A stretch of DNA of 19,740 nt, from assembly GCA_029977605.1 (NCBI GenBank), contig JAPOKN010000021.1, positions 1-19,740 of the forward strand. The letters are read 5' to 3'. Source of the stretch: Methanobacteriota archaeon. GTDB taxonomy: Archaea; Thermoplasmatota; Poseidoniia; MGIII; CG-Epi1. The notes beneath the pieces are model-generated. The model had not been told where the DNA came from. It saw only the letters and a program-made list of their open reading frames with translations, and made no database searches. Position numbers and translations under genes: made by a program. Shown here in pieces: positions 6,968-15,319 of this stretch. The stretch's first letter is position 1, and each line of letters starts with the position of its first letter.

Positions 6968-7898
6968 TTTTTCCCTTGTCGATTTTTTCGAATAAATCTT
7001 CCAAATGCTTATCAGAATTATTCAAAAGACTCTTATCTCCGTTCCAATTTTCCAATGTTTCCATATTTTCCAGTTCAAAGGCTATCAAAGTATCTGTTAG
7101 AGAATCTTCTGCATTTTGACCTAACTGTCCCAAATATACTACAGCTAAATCAGTAAACGCACCAGAAGCGAATTTAATATGGAATTCTCCGAAGGTAATA
7201 TCATTTAATGAATTATTCTCATTAGAACTAACTGCATCTTCCATGAAATCTTTTACAGCAGTAAACATTCCACCCATTATATCACTGTCCTCTTTTTCTA
7301 CATTGCTTGTTGATAAATTTGAAATTACAATTCCGGATTTCGTTAGAAGGAAAATATTGTGTACTCTTCCTCGCTTACTAGGATGTATCAATTTCTCTTG
7401 AAGAATTCTTGTTAATTTAGTAAACTCAGCAGTTCTGGATCCCGATTCGCTTAGGCCTGCTCTTTCTAATGAAAAGTTTTCAACTATTTTTTTGAAATCA
7501 TCAAGTTCAATTACTTCTTCTTTTTTTGTCTCCTCTTCAACAAACTTTATGGCATTATCGATCGTTTCTCGAACGCTTGCAGTTTGCATTGGCTTTTGTA
7601 AATAATCCATGGCTCCATCTCTAAAAGCTTGAATTGGAGTTTTGATTTCTTGATTTCCTGTAAGCATAACAACAGGCATTTTTGGATACTTTTCTTTAAC
7701 CTCTTTAAGCAACTCAAGACCATTCATTCCAGGCATATCAATATCACAAAACATCATTAGGTAATCATTAACTGCTAATTTCTCCAGTGCATTTCTAGCG
7801 TCTTCTGCAACTTCGAGTTTTATATCAGTCCATTTTCTAAACATTACATTTAGAGAAATCCTCACAGCATTATCGTCATCTACAGCTAGAATCTTCAT
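6957..7898 (-). CDS. Response regulator: receiver plus non-DNA-binding C-terminal domain
   Basis: Residues 1-120 form a CheY-like receiver with acidic pocket Asp7-Asp9, phospho-acceptor Asp52 (in CDIDMPGMNG), Thr80 and Lys102 in the QKP turn. A helical linker (about 120-175) leads to a C-terminal domain of about 110 residues (IFLLTKSGIVISN, then GGMFTAVKDFMEDAV and LAVVYLGQL). Its pattern resembles roadblock/longin-like alpha-beta domains of archaeal sensory proteins; I see no helix-turn-helix. Output is therefore probably by protein contact, perhaps with a GTPase or another regulator. That domain call is tentative. It is co-transcribed with the histidine kinase (11-base overlap). Confidence 0.85.
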   Translation of the reverse strand: MKILAVDDDNAVRISLNVMFRKWTDIKLEVAEDARNALEKLAVNDYLMMFCDIDMPGMNGLELLKEVKEKYPKMPVVMLTGNQEIKTPIQAFRDGAMDYLQKPMQTASVRETIDNAIKFVEEETKKEEVIELDDFKKIVENFSLERAGLSESGSRTAEFTKLTRILQEKLIHPSKRGRVHNIFLLTKSGIVISNLSTSNVEKEDSDIMGGMFTAVKDFMEDAVSSNENNSLNDITFGEFHIKFASGAFTDLAVVYLGQLGQNAEDSLTDTLIAFELENMETLENWNGDKSLLNNSDKHLEDLFEKIDKGKNAE

Positions 7899-7938
7899 TT
7901 TTTTATCCTAATTCCTCCCCTCAGACCCAATCCCTTTC

Positions 7939-9717
7939 TTAAAGATAGGCATTCAAAATAGGATTTTGATCCATATGAAAGAAACTATAGGTCGCCCACC
8001 AAGTAATCATATCTAATGAGTTTACCAGATTGTTAACGCCTGTGGCGTTATTTCCATATCCTCTAGCTTCATTATCCATCCAATCTATCATTTCTTGAAC
8101 AGTATCACAGGTCTGGTGATAACACCAATAACCATCTACTAAACCCCCAAAACCAAGAGTTATTGTGTCTAGATTGTTTTGAAATGAAGCGTGGTCGCTC
8201 CGTGCAGTAGTGTCTTCATAAATTATAATCTCAGGCCTGTCTTGTTCAACCCATACATCATACTTCCATGTATCCTCGGAGTTATTGTCAGATCCCACTA
8301 AGATATCTTGTTGCATTGATACGTTTATTGCATCAGCGCCAATCCATTGACTAAGGTACACAAGATCAGGTTGGTCAATATTATTGTAGTTAAGAGAAGG
8401 TCCAATGTATATTCTCATAGGCCAAACTTCACTGTCTTTGGGATATCCGTCCGTATCTGGTTGAGGGTCAGGATCACATCCATTTTGCCCTCCTCCGTGC
8501 TCGCCTCCGCAGGGAGCACCTCCTCCTCCCGGCCAGTTAACACCAGCCATGTCTAGATTGATATAATTTGTAACAGTCACATCAGGATATCTATCGGCTA
8601 GTGTATCAGTCCAATAGTCACTTCCACGCAATCCTCCTTCCTCTCCTGACCATAGGCAGTAGACCATGGTTCTTCGAGTATCATATGGCATACTAGCCAT
8701 TGATTCTCCTGCAGCCAGTACCATTGAAGTTCCAGCAGTGTTGTCGTATGCCCCAACTCTAGTTCCGTAAGTCCTCGAACCCGTTATGTGAGGATCCACC
8801 AATCCTGCATTTGCAGGAGGTGCAATATCAAAATGAGCTCCAAATACTAGCCATTCATTTGGATATAAAGTCCCATCTCGGAATCCACACACATTGTATG
8901 CTTCAGGATTAACGTTACCTAGAACATCTTCGATTGCGAATCTTTGAACCTCTACTCTAAGGCCATATGCCGTCATCTCAGCAATTAAGAATTGAGCAGC
9001 ATCTTCGTAAGCTAAGTTTCCTTGGCCAGCCCATCGGTCTAGATATCCAACTGCCCCATCAGCCGGATCTAAAATATCTGGAGTTTCATCTGAAATACGA
9101 GCAATACTATTGTACACTGTTCTCCCGTCTACAAAACCAGTAGAGAATAATCCGCCTTCATCTATAGTATATGCAGCAGATATTTCACGTGCAACGTTTA
9201 GTTTGATCGGAACAATACTGCTAGCGACCTCATTGGTTGAGTTTAATGTATATAGTGAAGCACCTTCACTTGGAGCTATTCTTGTAACTGATAAACTACC
9301 GCCATTTATTCCTCCTCTCTCAACCCAGTCATTCCAGCTTTCACTGGGATTTCTTATTGGCCAAATTTCAGTCCCATATTTTGATAGAAAGACAAATGCA
9401 GTATCTATTCTAGGTGGTGCCAGAATTGTAAGTTGTTCAGTTTCTCCGGTTCGCATATCTAGTATCGTACCATTTTGAACATAATTTGAACTAGGATCAA
9501 CAACCATATGCGGAATAAAAACAGAAACATCGCGTTTTACAGTAATTACTAAAGCTTGGAATTCTCCTCCGACTAAGACATTTGGATTAATGATAGCGTC
9601 ATCTGAAGATATGGGCTCATCCTCGTTATTTTCTAAACATCCTGCAAAAGATACAGCTAAAAACAATGCAATTACAGAAACGTTTAGCATTTTGTTCTTA
9701 GACAAGTTTCTACGCAT
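7939..9717 (-). CDS. Lipoprotein M28-family metallopeptidase
   Basis: This is a 592-aa secreted, lipid-anchored peptidase. A basic N-terminus, hydrophobic stretch and FAGC lipobox (Cys27) are followed by an Asp/Glu-rich linker. A beta-rich N-terminal region precedes the M28 catalytic domain (about 230-545). Expected di-zinc ligands are all present: His295 (GAHFD), Asp325 (GAYDNTAG), Glu359/Glu360 (SGEEGG), Asp389 (NLDMAG) and His509 (SDHASF). A Gly- and Cys-containing insert (about 396-430) is unusual. It is expected to act as an aminopeptidase or carboxypeptidase on peptides outside the cell. It lies 36 bases after the S15 hydrolase gene and has its own TATA box. Confidence 0.9.
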   Translation of the reverse strand: MRRNLSKNKMLNVSVIALFLAVSFAGCLENNEDEPISSDDAIINPNVLVGGEFQALVITVKRDVSVFIPHMVVDPSSNYVQNGTILDMRTGETEQLTILAPPRIDTAFVFLSKYGTEIWPIRNPSESWNDWVERGGINGGSLSVTRIAPSEGASLYTLNSTNEVASSIVPIKLNVAREISAAYTIDEGGLFSTGFVDGRTVYNSIARISDETPDILDPADGAVGYLDRWAGQGNLAYEDAAQFLIAEMTAYGLRVEVQRFAIEDVLGNVNPEAYNVCGFRDGTLYPNEWLVFGAHFDIAPPANAGLVDPHITGSRTYGTRVGAYDNTAGTSMVLAAGESMASMPYDTRRTMVYCLWSGEEGGLRGSDYWTDTLADRYPDVTVTNYINLDMAGVNWPGGGGAPCGGEHGGGQNGCDPDPQPDTDGYPKDSEVWPMRIYIGPSLNYNNIDQPDLVYLSQWIGADAINVSMQQDILVGSDNNSEDTWKYDVWVEQDRPEIIIYEDTTARSDHASFQNNLDTITLGFGGLVDGYWCYHQTCDTVQEMIDWMDNEARGYGNNATGVNNLVNSLDMITWWATYSFFHMDQNPILNAYL

Positions 9718-9740
9718 TATTGTGTACTATTATTACTAGG

Positions 9741-9750
9741 ATATATAGTT
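9741..9750 (-). promoter_or_regulatory. TATA box of the M28 peptidase gene
   Basis: On the - strand AACTATATAT lies about 28 bases before the ATG at 9717. This is the right distance for a leaderless archaeal transcript, so the peptidase can be expressed separately from the upstream S15 gene. Confidence 0.5.
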
Positions 9751-9753
9751 TGT

Positions 9754-11607
9754 TTATTCAGATAAACAATCTTCATGCATACATACAGGAGGCTCAAAAA
9801 ATATTTTATTATCTGTATTTATTTCATGAATTCTAAGCACACTATTACCGCTAATATCAATATCGACAGCAGCTTCCGTACTTGGAGGAAGATAATCTTC
9901 TCCGATATCTCTTAGCGAAAGACGAATTTTATGACCTTCAGGAATTAAAACATCCATAGCAAAAAACTCCATTTTAGCTCTAATTTCTACGCCAGGAATC
10001 ACATTTTGATATTCGGTGCCACCTTCATGATATCTTAAGTCCATAATAGCGTGACCAACATGAATACATTCATTTTCAGCAGAACAATCTTCCATTAATG
10101 CATAAATCGATCCTCCAGGGCCAGCTGGAGTAACATCCAGATGTAACTGAGGTAATCCACCAAATCTAAAATCAGAAATAAATTCGTTGGTTTCAAAGAC
10201 TATTTGATCGTCAGTGGCTTCCATTCCAGGATAAACACTTGTACCCAATGCACTTTCTGTTACCAAGCTAAGATTATTTCCACCTAATGGCATTTCAATG
10301 ACGCGAGAGTCTTTAGCAGGATACCTTTCTTCAACCCTCCATTCACCACGGTTATTTTGTATTTCCAAGTACAGGCTTGGCTTAGGCCCTTTTTCCTGTA
10401 GATAATATGTAAACCATTCTAGTAAATCTTGCATCCAGTCGAATCGAACCATTTGAGGGTAAGCTTCAGATCCTCTTCCAGGGTCAGATCGTTGCTTTTG
10501 ATAGTCAGGCCTGTCAGGATAATCATGATCCCATTGGCCCATCAAAACCTTTGCTTCAATCCCAGTGTCTAATAATGTGTTAATTACAGGAACTGCCATG
10601 TGAGGATCAACATTCCAATCATGGAATCCTTGTACAATATAGACAGAGCCTCTATAATTCTCTAATACACGGTCAAGGAAGTATCTTTCATCCCAATATC
10701 CACTAACTTCACTTCCTCCGAATACGTAAGCTTCACCTCCGTATAAACTAGAAGCTAAGTAGTCTGGACATGCATTTTGTAAATTTTGTTCTTCTTTGTC
10801 AGCTTCATAACCATATGAGCCGTAAACAACATTATGCATGAAAGGTGCGCGGGCTTCAGATGACCCGTTCTTCCACATAAGTTCTCTCACTCCAATAAGT
10901 CCAGAAATAGGGACTATAGTTTTTAGATATTCATTTCCATACATTGCTGCTTGCCATGGAGTAGAACCGTCATAGGACTTTCCAATCATTCCCACATTTC
11001 CATTTGACCATTCCTGTGTTGCTAACCATTCAACGGCAGCATTGATTCCTTCTTGTTCAGCAAACCCCATCAGATCCATACAATGGTTAGAGCTTCCAGT
11101 ACCAGTTACAGAAACTTGTGCAAAAGCAAATCCATGAGGTAAAAGGTTTTGAATAACACTTACACCCAGCCAACTACCAGGTTGGGAAACATCTGGCGTT
11201 GAGGCCGAAGTTTCTCCAAAGTAAGGTCCGAATTCCGCTATCACTGGTACTTTCATCCCAGAAGGTACTTTAGGTCTCCAATAGGCCAAACTAATTTGCG
11301 GGCACTCTCCACCAAATTGGCAAGTAGCAGCAGCTCCACCTTCGCTTAAAGGAAGATTATAAGGAATCATAACATGGACCGAATCAAATTCATTATCGGT
11401 TTCCAATAGTTGATAAGTTCCTTGATTTAGAACAAAACTATAAGGTTGAGAAGTATCATAGTCTAGCTGACTTCTGGCCCAAACAGGGACTCTCATATCA
11501 TATTCTTCATCGATTGATTCCTGAATGATAAGAAGGTATGAACTTGATACAAATATTAAACCAACAATTACAGAAAAAACCTGCTCAGATAATGAATTTG
11601 GTTTCAT
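9754..11607 (-). CDS. Membrane-anchored S15/CocE-NonD family hydrolase (X-Pro dipeptidyl-peptidase-like)
   Basis: This 617-aa protein has one N-terminal hydrophobic segment (about 9-28) and is expected outside the membrane. The alpha/beta hydrolase domain has the nucleophile motif GKSYDG (Ser211), catalytic Asp330 in GFHDWNV and His361 in QWDHDYP. The C-terminal third (about 430-610) is beta-rich, ending in HKIRLSLRDIGEDY and a conserved-type jelly-roll like the PepX C-terminal domain. Whether it is a proline-specific dipeptidase or an acyl hydrolase cannot be told from sequence. Next to the M28 lipoprotein it fits a protein-scavenging role. Its ATG lies five bases after the IscA stop, suggesting one transcript. 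Confidence 0.88.
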   Translation of the reverse strand: MKPNSLSEQVFSVIVGLIFVSSSYLLIIQESIDEEYDMRVPVWARSQLDYDTSQPYSFVLNQGTYQLLETDNEFDSVHVMIPYNLPLSEGGAAATCQFGGECPQISLAYWRPKVPSGMKVPVIAEFGPYFGETSASTPDVSQPGSWLGVSVIQNLLPHGFAFAQVSVTGTGSSNHCMDLMGFAEQEGINAAVEWLATQEWSNGNVGMIGKSYDGSTPWQAAMYGNEYLKTIVPISGLIGVRELMWKNGSSEARAPFMHNVVYGSYGYEADKEEQNLQNACPDYLASSLYGGEAYVFGGSEVSGYWDERYFLDRVLENYRGSVYIVQGFHDWNVDPHMAVPVINTLLDTGIEAKVLMGQWDHDYPDRPDYQKQRSDPGRGSEAYPQMVRFDWMQDLLEWFTYYLQEKGPKPSLYLEIQNNRGEWRVEERYPAKDSRVIEMPLGGNNLSLVTESALGTSVYPGMEATDDQIVFETNEFISDFRFGGLPQLHLDVTPAGPGGSIYALMEDCSAENECIHVGHAIMDLRYHEGGTEYQNVIPGVEIRAKMEFFAMDVLIPEGHKIRLSLRDIGEDYLPPSTEAAVDIDISGNSVLRIHEINTDNKIFFEPPVCMHEDCLSE

Positions 11608-11612
11608 TTAGC

Positions 11613-11954
11613 CTAGCAGCAGCTATCGCTCGAGCCGCAATTACACTGACCTTTGACACCTTCAGGTGCAGGATTAGGATTATTAACTCTAAAACCTTCA
11701 CCCATTTCACTAACGATGTAATCAATTTCAGTTCCATTGACTTTTTCAACATCTTCAGATTTAACAATAACTTCTAAACCATTGGATTCAAATACAGAGT
11801 CACTATCGCTTCGATTGTCAAATCCTAAAGCGTATTGATAACCACCACTACATCCACCTGAAAATACACCTATACGGAGCATTTTACCTGCCATTTCTTG
11901 CCCTTCTTGAGCTTTTGAAATTTTCTCAGCAGCAATATCCGTTACACTTATCAT
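11613..11954 (-). CDS. IscA/HesB-family iron-sulfur carrier
   Basis: The 113-aa A-type Fe-S carrier holds or passes iron-sulfur clusters to target proteins in the cytosol. The three ligand cysteines are present: Cys35 in GGCSGG, and Cys104 and Cys106 in GQCNCGSS. The start ISVTDIAAEKI and YALGFD core are typical. The ordinary C-terminus CGxSF is replaced by CGSSDSCC, adding two extra cysteines (112, 113) that could be extra ligands. A TATA box (ACTATAAAAA, 11976-11985) lies about 26 bases before the start. Confidence 0.92.
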   Translation of the reverse strand: MISVTDIAAEKISKAQEGQEMAGKMLRIGVFSGGCSGGYQYALGFDNRSDSDSVFESNGLEVIVKSEDVEKVNGTEIDYIVSEMGEGFRVNNPNPAPEGVKGQCNCGSSDSCC

Positions 11955-11975
11955 ATTTTAGTATAGTTATCCTAT

Positions 11976-11985
11976 TTTTTATAGT
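11976..11985 (-). promoter_or_regulatory. TATA box of the IscA gene
   Basis: On the - strand ACTATAAAAA is centred about 26 bases before the ATG at 11954, in the 40-base gap after crtB. It marks a new transcription unit for IscA, the S15 hydrolase and perhaps the M28 peptidase. Confidence 0.5.
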
Positions 11986-11994
11986 TTACTGAGA

Positions 11995-12987
11995 TTAAAG
12001 AGCCGAAGTTTCTTTGACCCTTTGTCTAGATATATTGCTCTTTTTCAGAGGATTATAAGCTTGGAAAGTATTCCTCAAACCGTTAAGCAAAACTTTAGTC
12101 CAACTTGGTTTAATTTTCAAGTCGTACACAATAAATGGATTCTTGTAAATTTCTTTTGCAGTCCAAAGGTACATGTCTGAAGCTGTTTTAACAGCGATTC
12201 TCATATTTTTAGGTATAAATTTAAATCCTAATTCAGCACGTTTTTGCCATTTAAAGTAAAGTTGAATTTGAGATCTAACAAAAGACTTGAATTGCTTAGG
12301 TTTTCTTCGAGCTTCACCCCTAGTAAGGCCAGACAAACCAAATGAGTCTAAATCTTCAACGGGGAAATACGTTCTCTTTAAATCTAAATCTTCATCAATA
12401 TCTCTTATAAAATTTATAAATTGCATAGCTTTTCCCAAGTATCTTGCGGAGTCGTTTGCATTTTGGTTTACATTCATTACCCTATTCATCATTAAGCCAA
12501 TCACTTCAGCAGAACCATAGAGATAGGTGTTAAGTTCATCCAAGTTTTGGTAAGAAGATTTTCTAGTGTCCATTTCCATTGAGAATAGGAAAGCATCAAC
12601 CCACTTACTATCGAATTTTCTCTTTTGTGAAAGCTTAACAAAATCAGTTATTACTTTATTATCAGAAGGCTTTCCTGAAAGTACGCCATAATACTCGTCT
12701 TTAAAGTTCATGAAGCCTTTGGTGTCTTGTGGTACAGAATCTACGTAGTCATCAGCTATTCTAACAAAATTGTACAATTGAGTTACTTCTTTCCTGATTT
12801 TGGCAGGAAATAATTTTGTACTGTAGTAGTAAGTTGTACTACCTTTTCGGAATATTTCATCAGGATTTGTGGTGGAAGTTCGGTTTCCATAAGTTTCCGA
12901 TGAATATACGTTTTTAGCCATACTAGAATCTACTTCGGCTTTGTAGGTATTTAAAGGAGTCAACTTAGTGCCTAATTTAGAATTCAT
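11995..12987 (-). CDS. crtB: Phytoene synthase
   Basis: The enzyme joins two geranylgeranyl diphosphates to phytoene, the first committed step of C40 carotenoids. Both Asp-rich magnesium-binding motifs are seen: DDYVD (Asp79-Asp83) and RDIDEDL (Asp196-Asp200). The YLYGSAEVIGLMM helix is typical of the squalene/phytoene synthase family, and phytoene rather than squalene is supported by the adjacent crtI. The 330-aa length is slightly long because of a polar N-terminal extension of about 45 residues. It is the last gene of the carotenoid operon; its ATG overlaps the B12-protein stop in ATGA. Confidence 0.92.
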   Translation of the reverse strand: MNSKLGTKLTPLNTYKAEVDSSMAKNVYSSETYGNRTSTTNPDEIFRKGSTTYYYSTKLFPAKIRKEVTQLYNFVRIADDYVDSVPQDTKGFMNFKDEYYGVLSGKPSDNKVITDFVKLSQKRKFDSKWVDAFLFSMEMDTRKSSYQNLDELNTYLYGSAEVIGLMMNRVMNVNQNANDSARYLGKAMQFINFIRDIDEDLDLKRTYFPVEDLDSFGLSGLTRGEARRKPKQFKSFVRSQIQLYFKWQKRAELGFKFIPKNMRIAVKTASDMYLWTAKEIYKNPFIVYDLKIKPSWTKVLLNGLRNTFQAYNPLKKSNISRQRVKETSAL

Positions 12988-13847
12988 AATTTATTCAACG
13001 TCCTCAAAGTGTCTTTATTGGCCAAATTTATGCCTTCTTGCAACTCACCATCGACGATACCTCTTGTGCCTAACCCGCCCAAGTAAATTTTAGTATTTGG
13101 TAATTCTTTAACTAATTCTCGAGCAATCATTTTTGCATTAAACAAATATCTTGCAATAGTAACAGAAATAAAAACAATGTCAGGTCTAGCATGAGTTACA
13201 AAATCGATAATTGCTTTGTTAGTAACTGCTCTTTTGTCACCCATGTACCATGCACCGCCAATGTTAGTAACTCGGTATTTCCTCGTTTTTAGAAGCCCTT
13301 CAAGAACTAAATTTGACATACTGTGATCGTCACCTTCAGGATTACAGATTACAGCAAGCCCTTCGACTAATCCTTTCATTTCAATTTTAGCATTATAGTG
13401 TTGAATTATTTTTCTCATAATATTTGTAATCATGTGCTCCTGAGCAATTCCAATTTCACCATCAACCCATAGTTTTCCGGTTTCAGTCATTACTCCAGTT
13501 ACAGAATCAACGTAGAATCTCTGTAAGCCAACCAATTGGACTAATTCCTCAGCTTTCTCAAAAGACATTTCTTCATCACCAGTTTGTAGGCATCTAGCCA
13601 ATAAAACTTCTAATTCTTTTTGTTTTTCGATGACTTTATCATCCAGTTTTGTTTGATTTTTGACGAAGAATTTTCTGACTGAGCCAGAATGATATTCTTT
13701 TGGTACATCATCTATTGTTAAGTTCTCTACAGAACCTAGATACTCAATAACTTTTTGTTTTGATGTTTTCTTTTCGCTATCCCATTTACTTTCAACAAGA
13801 TAAGCGTATTTTTTGCCTTTTATATTTTTTGTTCTTACGTATACTAT
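12984..13847 (-). CDS. CarH-like B12-binding regulator or photoreceptor, probable AUA start
   Basis: The protein carries the two cobalamin modules of CarH/LitR photoreceptors. A helical cap has Trp127-x9-Glu137-His138, the same spacing as the adenosyl-capping residues of Thermus CarH. A Rossmann B12 domain has His175 in GDDHSM as probable lower cobalt ligand, then SVT and LGGLG loops. In place of the MerR helix-turn-helix, residues 1-45 form a basic VRTKNIKGKKY...QKVIEYLG module like the N-terminus of some archaeal and IS1634-type proteins. The first ordinary start is TTG at 13601, but the frame and conserved module continue to an ATA at 13847. That ATA overlaps the crtI stop (ATAG) and has GGAGGGGGTG five bases before it. 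Light-dependent control of the carotenoid genes is inference. Confidence 0.75.
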   Translation of the reverse strand: MVYVRTKNIKGKKYAYLVESKWDSEKKTSKQKVIEYLGSVENLTIDDVPKEYHSGSVRKFFVKNQTKLDDKVIEKQKELEVLLARCLQTGDEEMSFEKAEELVQLVGLQRFYVDSVTGVMTETGKLWVDGEIGIAQEHMITNIMRKIIQHYNAKIEMKGLVEGLAVICNPEGDDHSMSNLVLEGLLKTRKYRVTNIGGAWYMGDKRAVTNKAIIDFVTHARPDIVFISVTIARYLFNAKMIARELVKELPNTKIYLGGLGTRGIVDGELQEGINLANKDTLRTLNKL

Positions 13848-15319
13848 GCTAACACCCCCTCCTTTTTCATTTCATTAACTAAAATTTGGGAAGAAATAAC
13901 AGTGGTTGGAACTCCAACGCCAGGATGATTATATTGTCCTGTATAATACAGATTTTTAACTTTAGAGCTTTTGTGTTTAGGTCTGAATACTGCAGTTTGC
14001 CACAAGGTATGAGCCATTCCTAAACCAGTTCCTTTGTAGGCATTGTATCTGCTTTTGAAATCGCGATGAGTGAATAGTGATTTTACAACAATATCATTTT
14101 TAATTTTTTCACCAGTCCAATTTTCAAATTTATCTAGGATTTTGTCAAAATAAGATTCTCGAATACTATCAGAGTCTTCTAAATCAGATGCAACCGGAAC
14201 TAAAAAGAATAGATTTTCCATTCCTTCAGGAGCAACATTGTTGTCAATTCGAGAGGGGCAACAAACGTAAAAGTTAGGATTATCAGGCCATTGAGGAGTT
14301 TTAAAAATTTGATCAAAATGGTTATTCCAGTCTTCGTTGAAAAAATAATTATGATGTGTAAGACTATCAATTTTACGATTTACTCCTATGTAAGCTAAAT
14401 GCATAGAAATGGCCATAGTTTTTTTGTTCCAGTAATTTGACTTGTAAGTCTGATTCTTTTCTTCTAACAATTGAGTTTCACCATGATGGTAATCAGCATT
14501 ATTTATTACCAAATCAGCAAGGTATTCTCTATTTTCAGTTACTACATTATTTGCCAATTTTCCTTCAACATTAATCTTAGTTACAGCTTCATTAAATTTG
14601 AATTTAACGCCATTTTCTAAAGCAATTTCGTAAATTTTTTGAGCAAGTCCATTCATTCCACCTTTAGGATAATAAATTCCGTGATGATGATCTAAATAAG
14701 ACATCATACAATACATACCAGGTACATTCCTTGGATCGCCACCTAAGAATACAGTAATCCATTCAAGTAATTTTTGAGCCTTATGATTTTTAAAATATTT
14801 CTTTACTCCTTTATGATAGTTTGAAAAAGCTTTCAGTCTCAGTCCGTTAGCTACCATGCTTGGGGTGAAAAAATCAAATATTGAATTATAAGTGCGATAA
14901 ACAAATCCATTCATTGCAATATCATACTGTTTCTTACAAACTTCTAGATATTGACGAAGTTTTTCAGCACCATTTTCTTCTAATCTATCAAAAATTTCGT
15001 AATTTTTCTCTATATCGCTTGAAATATCAATAATTTCACCATCATCAAAGAAAACTCGGTATGAAGGGTCAAGTCGTTTCAGTTCTAAATAATCTGAAGC
15101 ATCTTCTCCAAATTCCTCAAAAAACTTTTCAAATGCTTGAGGCCACATGTACCACGAAGGCCCCATGTCAAACTGGAACCCCTCTTTTTTGAGTAAGCTA
15201 GCTTTTCCACCAGGTTGCTCATTCTTTTCTATTACTGTAACTTTATGTCCTTCTTTAGCCAGTAAAGCTGAAGCGACTAAACCGCCATATCCTGCACCAA
15301 TAACTACAATTTCTTTCAT
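13844..15319 (-). CDS. crtI: Phytoene desaturase (CrtI type)
   Basis: This 491-aa FAD enzyme introduces double bases into phytoene to give a coloured product such as lycopene. The N-terminal dinucleotide fold GAGYGG (8-13) with Glu31 and the PGGKA...DMGPSWY stretch are typical of CrtI. The C-terminal FAD segment is LYYTGQYNHPGVGVPT. The number of desaturations cannot be predicted. It overlaps the SRPBCC-epimerase gene by four bases (ATGA at 15316-15319) and has GGAGGAA seven bases before its start. No lycopene cyclase, blh-type dioxygenase or rhodopsin gene is in the window. Confidence 0.92.
   Translation of the reverse strand: MKEIVVIGAGYGGLVASALLAKEGHKVTVIEKNEQPGGKASLLKKEGFQFDMGPSWYMWPQAFEKFFEEFGEDASDYLELKRLDPSYRVFFDDGEIIDISSDIEKNYEIFDRLEENGAEKLRQYLEVCKKQYDIAMNGFVYRTYNSIFDFFTPSMVANGLRLKAFSNYHKGVKKYFKNHKAQKLLEWITVFLGGDPRNVPGMYCMMSYLDHHHGIYYPKGGMNGLAQKIYEIALENGVKFKFNEAVTKINVEGKLANNVVTENREYLADLVINNADYHHGETQLLEEKNQTYKSNYWNKKTMAISMHLAYIGVNRKIDSLTHHNYFFNEDWNNHFDQIFKTPQWPDNPNFYVCCPSRIDNNVAPEGMENLFFLVPVASDLEDSDSIRESYFDKILDKFENWTGEKIKNDIVVKSLFTHRDFKSRYNAYKGTGLGMAHTLWQTAVFRPKHKSSKVKNLYYTGQYNHPGVGVPTTVISSQILVNEMKKEGVLA

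Noticed and set aside
7939..11607. Recent horizontal transfer of the two peptidase genes
   Set aside because: Base composition looks like the rest of the window, and no mobile element, tRNA or direct-repeat boundary is visible.
13059..13601. A shorter B12 protein starting at TTG 13601
   Set aside because: It would leave 240 bases of open, conserved-looking coding sequence unexplained and lacks a Shine-Dalgarno site, whereas the ATA at 13847 has one.
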